Shown: in pieces, positions 48,313 to 57,486 of the stretch | Position numbering within the stretch: position 1 is the first letter of the stretch | Layout: every line of letters starts with the position of its first letter | From: an uncultured Carboxylicivirga sp. | GTDB taxonomy: Bacteria; Bacteroidota; Bacteroidia; Bacteroidales; Marinilabiliaceae | NCBI RefSeq assembly: GCF_963668385.1 | Contig: NZ_OY764327.1 | Location: 4,374,501-4,438,500, forward strand | Reading direction: 5' to 3' | Length of the DNA: 64,000 bases | The notes under the pieces: model-generated | What the model was told of the DNA's origin: nothing | Databases searched by the model: none | Seen by the model: the letters and a program-made list of their open reading frames with translations, nothing else | Program-made: the position numbers and the translations under genes

Positions 48313-49203
48313 TTATTTCTTATATAGTTTAATTATTCGTTGATCAATATTTAGTCGCTTCATTTCTGCGTATGTTTCTGAAGGAATAAGATTCTTTATA
48401 CATTCATTATTTGCCATACTTTGTCTGAGTGTTGTTCCTCTTGTTTCTGTATTTATTGTGGGTATTTCCACCTGAATATTTTCGTGTTGAGCCATTTCAA
48501 TCGCAGAAGGATTTGTACTGAAAAAAACATTAAAGTGAGGAAGCAAAAGCTTTATTTCTTTAAAATTTTCGGCTGTAAACGGATTGTAAGCCATTGGAAT
48601 AATCCAATAACGATTGGGATAATTGATTTCTAAATAGGCCTTGATCATGCTCATTCTTTCACCTGCCGTTGCTGGATTTGCCAAATTGAATGATTTATCG
48701 GCGCATGCAATAATAAAAATCGCTTCATCATATTCACTTAAAATGGATGTAATAAACTCCTTATGTCCATTGTGAAATGGTTGAGCCCTAGAAACAAACA
48801 GAGCTCGTGTTTTGTGGTGCTTAATTTTTAGAGGTAGTTCATTACAAGCGATTAATTTTACAGGAACATGATAAACTAAAGGAGCGTAGTTTATGAACAA
48901 TTTGCTATTCGAAAGAAGAATAGCAAAATCAGGGCAATAGTGACCTAAACGCATAATTAGCTGCATGGTGTCCATATTCTGTTTATGTATAGGAAACAGA
49001 TAAACGGGCTTGGCAACCATACGTTCCATACTGTTTTTAATCTGTATTAGAATATCCCCAGGTTTTTGTTTGTTCTCTACACAAAACTGAAAAGTTTCCC
49101 ATATCAGTACCACAATAAATTCATCATAAACCTCACTTAGCTTTTTTATTTCTGCCGGATTGGGTATGACAGGTGTATTAAGAAGTAGTAAAGCTCGTTT
49201 CAT
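48313..49203 (-). CDS. Two-lobed nucleotidyltransferase, first lobe degenerate
   Basis: I place the start at 49203, where ATGA overlaps the kinase gene stop; another ATG lies three codons upstream. Residues about 130-285 are an adenylyltransferase/cytidylyltransferase (NadM-like) domain with VSRAQPFHNGHKEF (HxGH near 142-146) and RGTTLRQSM. Residues 1-130 repeat the same strand-helix order (RALLLLNTPVIPNPAEIKKL against RALFVSRAQPFHNGHKEFI; YDEFIVVLIW against YDEAIFIIAC) but lack HxGH. It is probably an inactive lobe from an internal duplication. The substrate is unknown, and neighbouring kinase activity suggests a phosphorylated metabolite. Confidence 0.82.
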   Translation of the reverse strand: MKRALLLLNTPVIPNPAEIKKLSEVYDEFIVVLIWETFQFCVENKQKPGDILIQIKNSMERMVAKPVYLFPIHKQNMDTMQLIMRLGHYCPDFAILLSNSKLFINYAPLVYHVPVKLIACNELPLKIKHHKTRALFVSRAQPFHNGHKEFITSILSEYDEAIFIIACADKSFNLANPATAGERMSMIKAYLEINYPNRYWIIPMAYNPFTAENFKEIKLLLPHFNVFFSTNPSAIEMAQHENIQVEIPTINTETRGTTLRQSMANNECIKNLIPSETYAEMKRLNIDQRIIKLYKK

Positions 49204-50225
49204 AGCTGACATTCTTTTACATTGTAGATATTTACAGTGTTAAAACAGGATAAAAATCCTATTCCTTCGGCTAGTTTCCAGATGCCGTTTATTGCATTTT
49301 TAATGTAGAGCAGGGACTGTTGTAGTGCAAAAAAACACAACCACTGCTCATAAGCTATTTCTTTTTCAAGTGTATACCATTTGCTAGAACCAAAGTAAAG
49401 ATTCACAAATGCATCAAATGCTGGTTTATCAATATCAAGCAAGGAATCCGATTTTCCCTTTTTACATATTCTGAATGCTGATAGGATGGCATCTATTTCT
49501 TCGTATCCATATTGGGTATGCTCAAAGTCTATAATACCACAGATATTATTGTCTTTAAAAAGAATGTTTTCCAATTGAAAATCCTCATGTATATATTGCA
49601 TTTTTAACTTAGGAATGATTGACTTTAGATCTGTAAGTATCCGAAATGCATTCGTGGAAAAAGATTGTATGTCAGCTTGGTTTAACTGTTGTATTCCTTT
49701 TAAACAATCCCAGTTTGTTTCATTTGCTTGGTTAAGTATTTCGGTATAGTTATTCAGGTAACAATTGGTAATACTTGATGCAGATATAGTTTGTAATTTG
49801 CAATTAAGGTCCTTGTACTTTAAAACGATACGCTTTAAATCGTCAACATTGGGAATGTCGTGCCATTGATATTTTGTAGCTCCCTCAATGTAATGAAACA
49901 AGTGTATTGCATAGGTTTTATCAATATGTATTTGGCAATGCATTGTGTTGCTTATAGTGCGTATAATTTGTGGTGTGTTCGTTGTGTTTTGCAATGAATC
50001 AAGTTTCTCTAACACAATTTCTTCTTGCCTGATAGCAGAGGATGTTTTTGAGAAATGTGAAACCCGAAGAATGAATTTTCCTGTTGTAGTTTTAATCTGA
50101 TAAAGTAAATTGGAAAAACCGCTTTCTATTCTTTCATAAGTTAAACACGTAACGCCATATTCTAATTGTAGTATATGGATTATTTTCTTCTCAAAAGGAA
50201 TTGATAACTGTATTTGCCAAGTCAT
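49200..50225 (-). CDS. APH/choline kinase-type small-molecule phosphotransferase
   Basis: The 341-residue kinase-like protein has an N-terminal lobe with ESGFSNLLYQIKTTTGKF, the catalytic loop YIHEDFQLENILF (Asp and Asn) and the metal motif GIIDFEHTQYG. It belongs to the aminoglycoside phosphotransferase superfamily, which also holds homoserine kinase II, choline kinase and sugar kinases. Its place between a regulator and a nucleotidyltransferase suggests it phosphorylates the intermediate that the next enzyme activates. The start shares one base with the upstream stop (TAATG) and its own stop overlaps the next start (ATGA). Confidence 0.85.
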   Translation of the reverse strand: MTWQIQLSIPFEKKIIHILQLEYGVTCLTYERIESGFSNLLYQIKTTTGKFILRVSHFSKTSSAIRQEEIVLEKLDSLQNTTNTPQIIRTISNTMHCQIHIDKTYAIHLFHYIEGATKYQWHDIPNVDDLKRIVLKYKDLNCKLQTISASSITNCYLNNYTEILNQANETNWDCLKGIQQLNQADIQSFSTNAFRILTDLKSIIPKLKMQYIHEDFQLENILFKDNNICGIIDFEHTQYGYEEIDAILSAFRICKKGKSDSLLDIDKPAFDAFVNLYFGSSKWYTLEKEIAYEQWLCFFALQQSLLYIKNAINGIWKLAEGIGFLSCFNTVNIYNVKECQL

Positions 50226-50944
50226 TATATTTCAAAATTAAATCCATGGCTTTTAAGTGCCTGATATTTTTTTTTATCAAAACGGAATTGTCTAGCACTT
50301 TTGTGGGCAATTCCTTCTATTTTCTTTTCAACTGGTTCAAGTATGCCTAATTTCAAAAATTTACGGTTAAAGTTTCGCCTGTCTATCTGTATCCCTAATA
50401 TTGCTTCATAAAGTCTTAAAAGCTGAGGGATGGTAAATACTTCTTCAAGAAGTTCAAATCCAATAGGTTCATATTTTATTTTGCCTTTTAGTCGATCATG
50501 AGCTACTCTTAAAATTCTATCATGATCAAATGCTAAGGAAGGAACCTGATCAATAGGAAACCATTTGGCGTCACTGGCATCATCTCCACCAATTAAATTG
50601 AAAGCAGTCGATTTAATTAATGCGAAATAGGAAACAGTAATAACTCTTCCCCGAGGATCACGACTGACATCACTAAATGTATACAACTGTTCTAAGAATA
50701 AATTTTCTACACCTGTTTCTTCTGCTAATTCACGACGAGCACATTCTTCAGTTGTTTCATCCATTTTAACAAATCCTCCAGGTAATGCCCATTGATCTTT
50801 AAATGGTTCTATACCACGTTCTACCAGAAGAATGTTAAGTTCAAAGCCGTCGAAACCAAAGATTACACAGTCAGTAGTGACTGATGGTCTTGGGTACTCG
50901 TAACAATATGTTTGCTTACTTTTAGTGTTTATTATTCGTGTCAT
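50225..50944 (-). CDS. NUDIX-domain transcriptional regulator, NrtR/AraR-like
   Basis: The 239-residue protein joins a NUDIX domain (about 20-150) to a C-terminal winged helix (about 160-230, including FTIPQLLRLYEAILG and DRRNFNRKFLKLGIL). The Nudix box is complete (GGFVKMDETTEECARRELAE then ETGV, about residues 57-80), so hydrolase activity may be retained, unlike many NrtR members. Family regulators repress and are released by ADP-ribose or sugar-related ligands. It is the first gene of the operon, and two palindromes flank its start; control of the whole operon is inferred. Confidence 0.88.
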   Translation of the reverse strand: MTRIINTKSKQTYCYEYPRPSVTTDCVIFGFDGFELNILLVERGIEPFKDQWALPGGFVKMDETTEECARRELAEETGVENLFLEQLYTFSDVSRDPRGRVITVSYFALIKSTAFNLIGGDDASDAKWFPIDQVPSLAFDHDRILRVAHDRLKGKIKYEPIGFELLEEVFTIPQLLRLYEAILGIQIDRRNFNRKFLKLGILEPVEKKIEGIAHKSARQFRFDKKKYQALKSHGFNFEI

Positions 50945-51008
50945 TGTGACGCGAAAATAGGAATATTTTTTAATTTACAACAAATTTTACGTGTATAATT
51001 GACACGAA
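50936..51008 (-). promoter_or_regulatory. Candidate operator pair and promoter for the seven-gene operon
   Basis: Palindrome 1 (TCGTGTCA-N3-TGACGCGA at 50936-50954) overlaps the regulator start codon. Palindrome 2 (CGTGT-N7-ACACG at 50990-51006) lies 54 bases upstream. Both share the CGTGTCA half-site with T/A flanks. On the minus strand a promoter could lie between them: TTG at 50978-50980 and TATTTTCG at 50952-50959. The arrangement suits autorepression. Confidence 0.55.
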
Positions 51009-51048
51009 AAAATATTTCTCATTATTGCTCTATATTCTCAACTCACTT

Positions 51049-51338
51049 ATGCTATTTGGTAAAACTAATTCAAAAGGGTACCAATTTAAATATCAAAAGG
51101 GTTTATTCTATTTAGTTAATCCTAAAGGAAAGATAGTTAAATATAGCCGTTTTCATTCTCAAGTAAGTTTAGCGAAAGACTTGCCACTTGTAGAAAAAAA
51201 TTTAAGTGTGGATACATCGTAATTAATTATCAATTCTATGATGCAGATCCATTTAGTAAGGGTAGTGCTTATATGTCGAAATACGGTAAATATGAATACA
51301 TCAATAAAAGAGGTTACGTACATGACAAAATCAATTAA
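51049..51338 (+). pseudogene. Frameshifted WG-repeat-like small gene
   Basis: The first part, from ATG at 51049, reads KGYQFKYQKGLFYLVNPKGK and stops at 51222. In the frame one base back, the sequence continues CGYIVINYQFYDADPFSKG and then GKYEYINKRGYVHD, ending at TAA 51336-51338. Both parts have the G-K-F/Y-x-x-I/V-N-x-x-G pattern of WG repeats. The break falls at a run of seven A (51194-51200), so a one-base slip or sequencing error would explain it. Confidence 0.5.
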
Positions 51339-51872
51339 ATGATAGGTATCCTTATTTAAACCATGAATTACAGTGTTATACATGTGGATTTTACCTTGTT
51401 TTGCACTGAATCCTAATACACAGATAGGAAGTAAAATACTCAATTATCTTAGTTATTCAAGACAAGGATCAGTTGGAATAAAGCAAGGATTAAATACTTG
51501 CTTATTAAATAAATAGCATGATAAAATTTCAGCCCCTTTCATATGTAAAACTTGTACCGTATTTTACACTAATTTTTAGTGCATAATTCAACCCCGTAAT
51601 TTTTCTAATTGTTTCATATTGTGCCCGTATTTGTACCTCGTATTTATCCAATCTAATTGTGATATAAAAAGTGATCAAACTTGTACTAAAGTGGAAATGT
51701 ACAATGTGGACGTAATGCCTATTAACACCAGAAACTTTTAATTAATTAGTAATGGTTTGTCATTTGTTTGCCCTACCTATTTGCCATCTAATATTATTTT
51801 GAGTGTTTTATCTAGTAATAAGATTTTGTATTTTTAACAATATCCCTAATACCAAACTTAATACTGACGATT
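51339..51872. other. Non-coding region upstream of the DUF481 gene
   Basis: Several stop-rich fragments and AT-rich DNA are present; no gene, RNA or clear hairpin is supported. The first 150 bases may be further remains of the WG-repeat gene. The last 100 bases must hold the promoter of the next gene, but no exact TAnnTTTG was found. Confidence 0.5.
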
Positions 51873-52883
51873 ATGAGAACCTTAATCTTATTTGCTTTTT
51901 CTGTATTTATTCTTCTTCCTATTTGCTCAGCCCAGGTTGATTCTGTGCGATTTTCCAATGGCCAATTAATAATTGGTGAAATCAAATCGATGGAAAGAGG
52001 TGTTCTTGTTGTCGAAACTGATTATAGTGATAGCGATTTCGAAATAGAATGGAAAAAAGTTGTATGGCTTCGAACAAAAACTAATTTTATGGTTGATCTT
52101 GAAAATGGAGAGGAATATTTTAGTAATATCAACTCTGTGAATGATTCGTTATGCCAGGTAATTAATCCAATGGGACTCGAAACTTACTTTAAACCATCTG
52201 AGGTGGTTAATCTTAAATCATATGAGGATTCTTTTAAAGATCGGTTCAGTGCTTTTATTGATTTATCTTACGAAATGGCAAAGGCTAAAAGTTTGAAGCG
52301 TTTTACAACAAGAAGTGGATTAGGTTATCAGGCTGAAAAATGGAATTCTAACTTTACAATAAGTTCCTTGTTGACAAGTCAGGAAGATGCAGAAGATATA
52401 CAGCGAACAGAAAGTGAATTGAATACCAGATATGTGATGAAAAACTGGTACTCGATTGTAACTATTAGTACACTGTCGAATAGCGAACAGCAGTTGAATC
52501 TTCGTTTAAATACACAATTGGGGATGGCGCGATATCTGCATCGGACGAACAAGACCTATTGGGGTATTGTATTGGGAGCTAACCGTAATGTTGAGAAATA
52601 TTACGAATCTACTTCTGATAGACAAACGTGGGAAGGATATTTTACAATGGAGCTAAATCTATATGATGTAGAAGATTTTAGTCTTCTGTTTAGTTCTTCT
52701 CTCTATAGTGGTATCACCGAAAAAGGTCGTTGGCGTTCTGATACTAAACTTGATATCAAATACGATCTTCCATTGGATTTTTACATTAAATTTGGAGCCA
52801 CATTAAACTATGATAATCGTCCAATTGAAGGTGTTTCAACTACCGATTATATTTTACAGTCTGGTATTGGTTGGGAGTGGTAA
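51873..52883 (+). CDS. DUF481-type outer-membrane protein
   Basis: The 336-residue protein has a signal peptide (MRTLILFAFSVFILLPICSA). Residues 22-120 are a small beta-rich domain (VRFSNGQLIIGEIKSMERG). Residues 120-336 match the DUF481/YdiY barrel pattern, with FIDLSYEMAKAKSLKRFTTR, LGMARYLHRTNKTYWGIVLG and a C-terminal strand ending GIGWEW. Function unknown; it is probably an outer-membrane beta-barrel. It converges with the MFS gene, with one base between stops. Confidence 0.75.
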   Translation: MRTLILFAFSVFILLPICSAQVDSVRFSNGQLIIGEIKSMERGVLVVETDYSDSDFEIEWKKVVWLRTKTNFMVDLENGEEYFSNINSVNDSLCQVINPMGLETYFKPSEVVNLKSYEDSFKDRFSAFIDLSYEMAKAKSLKRFTTRSGLGYQAEKWNSNFTISSLLTSQEDAEDIQRTESELNTRYVMKNWYSIVTISTLSNSEQQLNLRLNTQLGMARYLHRTNKTYWGIVLGANRNVEKYYESTSDRQTWEGYFTMELNLYDVEDFSLLFSSSLYSGITEKGRWRSDTKLDIKYDLPLDFYIKFGATLNYDNRPIEGVSTTDYILQSGIGWEW

Positions 52884-52884
52884 T

Positions 52885-54249
52885 TTAATGTAGTTTACCT
52901 CTGTTAAATGAAAAGTATATACCGCTTAAGCATAACAATGAAAAGATCAAAAAGGAAACTTTGATCCCTTTTAAAAAGGTATTAATATCAATACTTTCTA
53001 TTGAGTTTTTGTTGAAGAGTACCGAAAATAAGGCAGTAGCAATTGTCATACTTAATATTTGACCTAAAACACGCATTGTGGCCGAAATACCACTTGCCAT
53101 ACCTGCCTTTTCTTTATTTACCGAACTCATTATTGTATTCATATTTGGAGAAGAAAAGAGTGCAAATCCTAATCCAATAAAAGCCAGATCAGCGACAATG
53201 AAATAAACAGAAGTATTGGTATCGAGGGAGGTAAATAAACCAAGACCAATTCCACAAATCAGCATGCCCACTGAAGCCAGATAGCCAGGTTCATATTTGT
53301 CAGACAGTTTACCAAAAAAAGGTGATAAAATTGCCATTACAATGGGTTGAGCTATTAGTATACTACCGGCTGTGCGAGGATTAAAATGAAGTGCTTTTTG
53401 AAGATAAAGACTTAGTAAGAACACAATTGCAAAAGTAGCACTATAATTGATTAAGGCCGCAAAATTTGAATAAGCAAATAAACGGTTGATCCTAAACTCT
53501 TTTACGGGAAAAAATGCAATGGTTGAGTTCCTTTGTTGCCAAACAAACATAATCATTAATAAGCATCCACCTAACAAAATGAATTGCCCAATAAGCATTT
53601 TTATTACAGATGAACCATAAACCATTGCAGATAGAGCAATGGCATACATAATGGCTCCTTTGTAATCTAAAGCCGAGGTGTTGGTTTTAAACTCATCTTT
53701 TCCTAAATATGTTACAGCTACAAACATCACTAAAAGCCCGATAATGGATGATATCAAGAATATGGCTTGCCAACCCAAGTAAAAGGTTATAAAACCACCG
53801 GCACTAGGGCCAATAGCTAATCCTATGTACACGGCTGCGACCGTTATTCCAAGTACTGATCCTCTTCTGTTGATTGGAAATTCACGAACCAAAATAGCAG
53901 GACCTGTTGCCATCAATAGAGATGCTCCTATACCTTGAAGAAATCGCAACAATATTAAGATTAAACCATTAGTAGCAAATGAACATAGGAGGGTGAATAT
54001 CAGAAAAAAAACAGTTCCTACTTTAAAAACTTTTTTATGACCAATGAAATCAGCCCATCTACCTGCTGGCAAAAGAAAAATACCTGATGATAAGAGAAAT
54101 GAGGTAATAATCCAGCTCAAAGAAATAGCATTGAGATGTAGTTGTTTTTCGATGATGGGTAAGGCAACATTAACCGAAGAGATCAAAAAAGGTCCCATAA
54201 AAGAAGTAAGAACAGTAACCAACAAAACCGATCTTTGAGCTTTTGTCAT
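52885..54249 (-). CDS. MFS drug/proton antiporter, DHA2-like
   Basis: The 454-residue inner-membrane protein has about 14 hydrophobic helices. Motif A-like LPAGRWADFIGHKKVF follows helix 2, RFLQGIGASLLMATGPAILV is the antiporter motif in helix 4-5, and AIGPSAGGFITFYLGWQAIF is the motif C region. These features fit the DHA2 (EmrB/QacA) group of multidrug exporters. No membrane-fusion partner or regulator lies beside it. Substrate unknown. Confidence 0.88.
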   Translation of the reverse strand: MTKAQRSVLLVTVLTSFMGPFLISSVNVALPIIEKQLHLNAISLSWIITSFLLSSGIFLLPAGRWADFIGHKKVFKVGTVFFLIFTLLCSFATNGLILILLRFLQGIGASLLMATGPAILVREFPINRRGSVLGITVAAVYIGLAIGPSAGGFITFYLGWQAIFLISSIIGLLVMFVAVTYLGKDEFKTNTSALDYKGAIMYAIALSAMVYGSSVIKMLIGQFILLGGCLLMIMFVWQQRNSTIAFFPVKEFRINRLFAYSNFAALINYSATFAIVFLLSLYLQKALHFNPRTAGSILIAQPIVMAILSPFFGKLSDKYEPGYLASVGMLICGIGLGLFTSLDTNTSVYFIVADLAFIGLGFALFSSPNMNTIMSSVNKEKAGMASGISATMRVLGQILSMTIATALFSVLFNKNSIESIDINTFLKGIKVSFLIFSLLCLSGIYFSFNRGKLH

Positions 54250-54415
54250 TGTGATAAATCCTTAATCAATCATATGAAGTTATAAAATTGCAAAGTATAC
54301 AAATAAAACGTCTTTATTGTCTGCATACCTTAAAATAAGGTATTTAATTACGGGAGATAATCTTAGTGTAAATGTACTTATATGGTATTAATCTCATAGT
54401 AAAGTCATATTTAAT

Positions 54416-54473
54416 TCAAACTAAACTCAAATTAAATTCGATATTAATTGAATTTAATTTGAGTTTAGTTTGA
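54416..54473. repeat. 24-bp perfect inverted repeat
   Basis: The arm at 54416-54439 (beginning TCAAACTAAACTCAAATTAA) is exactly complementary to 54450-54473, with a 10-base loop. It lies 68 bases downstream of the ahpF stop codon (minus strand) and may act as its terminator, although neither strand carries a U-tract after it. Confidence 0.7.
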
Positions 54474-54540
54474 GAGTAGTATAGATTAACTATGGTTCAA
54501 ATACAATACAAATACGTATCGTAGGTGTTTAAAGTATACT

Positions 54541-56100
54541 TTAATTGGCCAGTAGTTTTCCTTTAATATTATCTTCAAAGGCTGATAAGGCAGCTTTTGA
54601 TCCTTCGCCCATGGCAATAACAATTTGTTTGTAAGGAACCACAGAAACATCTCCTGCGGCATAAATACCGGGTTGCTTGGTTCGGCAATGAGCATCAATT
54701 TCTATTTCTCCTATTCGATTAGTTTCTACCACGTCGGCAAACGACTTACTATTGGCAACTAATCCAATTTGAACAAAAACACCATCGGTAGTAATCGATT
54801 CTTCTTTTTCGGAAACTCTGTTTTTGTATCTTATAGCCTTAACTTTTTGTCCATCACCATCAATAGAGAGTGTTTGAGCGTTGGTAATGATGTTGATATT
54901 AGGAATATCAGCAAGTTTCGTTTGAAGTACCTGATCTCCTTTTAAATTATCCATAAATTCGAGAACAGTTACCTCTTTGGCTATCGATGAAAGATCAATG
55001 GCGGCTTCCAAACCAGAGTTTCCACCTCCTACAACTACTACTTTTTTATCTTTATAGAAGGGGCCGTCGCAGTGTGTGCAAAAAGCAACACCAGATCCAA
55101 TGTATTCGCTTTCTCCAGGTACACCCAACTTACGCCAACTAGCTCCGGTAGCAATGATTACAGCTGGACTAATCAATGATTCTCCCAATGAGGTGGTTAG
55201 TGTTTTTACCCCGTTAATGAGTTCAATTTTTTCAATCAAACGATTTTCTAGTATATCTATAGGGTAATCGTTTATATGCTGCATGATATTGCCTGCCAAT
55301 TCACTTCCCGTTGTTTTAGGTACAGATATCATATTTTCAATACCTACCGTCTCCGTAACCTGACCACCAATTTTTTCAGCTACAATAGCTACTTTCGAAC
55401 CCTTACGAGCCGAATAAATTGCTGCTGAAGCACCGGCTGGTCCGCCACCGACTACAACTACATCATACTCTTTTTTAACATCAGAAGTTGGTTTGTATTC
55501 GGTCCCTAATTGATTTTCAATTTTTGATAATAATTCAATCATCGATGATCGTCCAACATGAAGTTGTTTTCCATTGGCATAAACTGTAGGTACGGCCTGA
55601 ATTCCTAGATCATCGACTTCTTGTTGATTGATTGAACCATCAATAATTGTATGTGTGATATTGGGATTATTAAAAGCCATAATATTTAAAGCCTGAACAA
55701 CATCTGGACAGTTGGTGCAGGTTAAGGAAATGTAACTTTTTAGTTCCAGCTTTTGATCAATGCTTTTTATTCGTGCAGAGAGCGTTTCGTCAGGTAAGTT
55801 TTTTCCAATTCCATCTTGGTTTAAAACGGCTAATAATAGAGTTGTAAATTCATGCCCTGTAGGAACAGCCTTAAATTCTATATTAGTTGGTTCACTATTT
55901 TTTAAGATAGTAAATGAGAGTCCGGTACCGGTGTTAACTTCTGATGTTACTTTATCTGAACATGATGCAACATCTTCAAGTAAAGAAATTAGTTCATTTT
56001 TACTTTTATGATCTTCGGCCACAGTAATGGCGAATTTATATTTATTTGTCAGGTTAGCAAAAAGTGTGCGTACCTGATCTTTCAATGCTTGTTCTAACAT
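54541..56100 (-). CDS. ahpF: Alkyl hydroperoxide reductase subunit F
   Basis: AhpF is the flavoenzyme that passes electrons from NADH to AhpC. The 519-residue protein has the double thioredoxin-fold N-terminal domain with CTNC (128-131), the FAD motif [20 protein letters not shown], the redox pair FCTHCDGP (about 341-344), the NAD motif [17 protein letters not shown] and the C-terminal GIYAAGDVS. The length is standard. It follows ahpC after 99 bases with a hairpin between them. Confidence 0.96.
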   Translation of the reverse strand: MLEQALKDQVRTLFANLTNKYKFAITVAEDHKSKNELISLLEDVASCSDKVTSEVNTGTGLSFTILKNSEPTNIEFKAVPTGHEFTTLLLAVLNQDGIGKNLPDETLSARIKSIDQKLELKSYISLTCTNCPDVVQALNIMAFNNPNITHTIIDGSINQQEVDDLGIQAVPTVYANGKQLHVGRSSMIELLSKIENQLGTEYKPTSDVKKEYDVVVVGGGPAGASAAIYSARKGSKVAIVAEKIGGQVTETVGIENMISVPKTTGSELAGNIMQHINDYPIDILENRLIEKIELINGVKTLTTSLGESLISPAVIIATGASWRKLGVPGESEYIGSGVAFCTHCDGPFYKDKKVVVVGGGNSGLEAAIDLSSIAKEVTVLEFMDNLKGDQVLQTKLADIPNINIITNAQTLSIDGDGQKVKAIRYKNRVSEKEESITTDGVFVQIGLVANSKSFADVVETNRIGEIEIDAHCRTKQPGIYAAGDVSVVPYKQIVIAMGEGSKAALSAFEDNIKGKLLAN

Positions 56101-56137
56101 GTTCTTAGTATTTTGATGGTCCGGGAAGTGTTTAAGT

Positions 56138-56165
56138 AAGCTCCACCATTTCTTGGGTGGAGCTT
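56138..56165 (-). promoter_or_regulatory. Hairpin between ahpC and ahpF
   Basis: A 10-bp stem (AAGCTCCACC at 56138-56147 with its complement at 56156-56165) has an 8-base loop. It lies 35 bases past the ahpC stop without a strong U-tract, so it may partly terminate or stabilise the ahpC message, giving more AhpC than AhpF. Confidence 0.5.
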
Positions 56166-56199
56166 TAGGAATATATAGTAGGTTAGTATCAAATATGTA

Positions 56200-56763
56200 C
56201 TAGATTTTACCTACAAGGTCAATGCTTGGTTCTAAGGTTTTAGCTCCTTGTTCCCATTTAGCAGGACAAACTTCGGCAGGGTGTTCAGCAACAAACTGAA
56301 GTGCTTTTAAACGACGTAACAGCTCATCTGCATTACGACCTACATTACCTGCAACAACTTCGTATGCAACAATTTCGCCTTGTGGGTTAACTATAAAAGT
56401 ACCACGCTCTGCTAAACCAGCTTCTTCAATCATTACATCAAATCCACGAGACAGTACTCCGGTTGGGTCTGCTAACATTGGGTATTTAATTTTTTTGATT
56501 GTATCAGAAGTATCATGCCATGCTTTGTGTACAAAATGTGTGTCAGTTGACACAGAGTATATTTCTGCACCTGTTGCCTTAAATTCATCATATTTATTTG
56601 CTAAATCTTCCAATTCAGTTGGGCAAACAAATGTAAAATCGGCTGGATAAAAGAAGAAGATTGACCATTTACCTAATACATCCTCTTTTTTAACTGTTTT
56701 AAAATCATCGTTAGCGTATGCTTTAACTTCAAAATCTACAATTTCTTTTCCTATTTGTGACAT
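56200..56763 (-). CDS. ahpC: Alkyl hydroperoxide reductase subunit C (peroxiredoxin)
   Basis: AhpC reduces hydrogen peroxide and organic hydroperoxides. The 187-residue typical 2-Cys peroxiredoxin has peroxidatic Cys47 in FYPADFTFVCPTE and resolving Cys166 in AEVCPAKW, with SVDTHF-like SVSTDTHFVHKAWHD. It is the promoter-proximal gene of ahpCF. OxyR-type control is common for this pair but no operator is identified here. Confidence 0.97.
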   Translation of the reverse strand: MSQIGKEIVDFEVKAYANDDFKTVKKEDVLGKWSIFFFYPADFTFVCPTELEDLANKYDEFKATGAEIYSVSTDTHFVHKAWHDTSDTIKKIKYPMLADPTGVLSRGFDVMIEEAGLAERGTFIVNPQGEIVAYEVVAGNVGRNADELLRRLKALQFVAEHPAEVCPAKWEQGAKTLEPSIDLVGKI

Positions 56764-57024
56764 AATAAATGTGTTTAATTATTTATACTATTTGTTTCGT
56801 TCTTTTTACATCAGCAAAACTATAGCTTGATGTATCATAAATCAAATAGATAGTATTAATGATAGGATAGATGAAATTTATAGAGGGGGATATTAATCTG
56901 TTATAGTGATGTTTAAGGTTTGAAGTTGAATGATAATAGTGACTAAAAAAATGTTGTTTTTAATGTGTAGTCTATTGATAGAGTAATAGAAATAGAGTAC
57001 AATAAACTAAGTAAAGGAGATATC

Positions 57025-57486
57025 TTACTGCGAGGCTTTAATGCAGTATTTATTTAAAAGATCGTTTAATTGATTAAAGTTTTCAGTACAATCTCTTAAA
57101 AATGGATTTACATTAGCTAACCAACTAATACAAGCCTGTGTTGTGGAGAAAACTTTAGAAACAATAGGTAATTCTCTATTAAATAAATCGAACAGTGTGG
57201 CAGCAACAACTTCATTCGGTCTACTGGTTAAGACACCAACAAAACGATGACCTTTTAAAGTTTTTGAGGTATTTATTTCTTTAATATATGTATCTAGCTC
57301 TTCAGCTCCACCTTTAATATTAGCGTTTCTATAGTCCATTATCACACTATAATCAGATCTGTAGTTTATATCGCTAGCACTTTTATTTTTTAGCGCTAAT
57401 ACATCTTTTAGATACACATCTCCGGAATAAAATTCCAAAATAAGGTGGCAAGATGGTACTATAATATAGCTTGTCTTTGCGTTCAT
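57025..57486 (-). CDS. STAS/SpoIIAA-like protein, second copy
   Basis: I place the start at 57486 (MNAKTSYIIVPSCHLIL); the frame extends 59 codons upstream, but that part is basic, Ile-rich and unlike the paralogue, so it is probably untranslated. The 153-residue protein shares length and segment order with the gene at 20578-21057: YSVIMDYRNANIKGG, FVGVLTSRPNEVVAATLF and FSTTQACISWL. It is a predicted STAS-fold protein of unknown partner. It is monocistronic, between ahpC and the SusR-like regulator. Confidence 0.6.
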   Translation of the reverse strand: MNAKTSYIIVPSCHLILEFYSGDVYLKDVLALKNKSASDINYRSDYSVIMDYRNANIKGGAEELDTYIKEINTSKTLKGHRFVGVLTSRPNEVVAATLFDLFNRELPIVSKVFSTTQACISWLANVNPFLRDCTENFNQLNDLLNKYCIKASQ

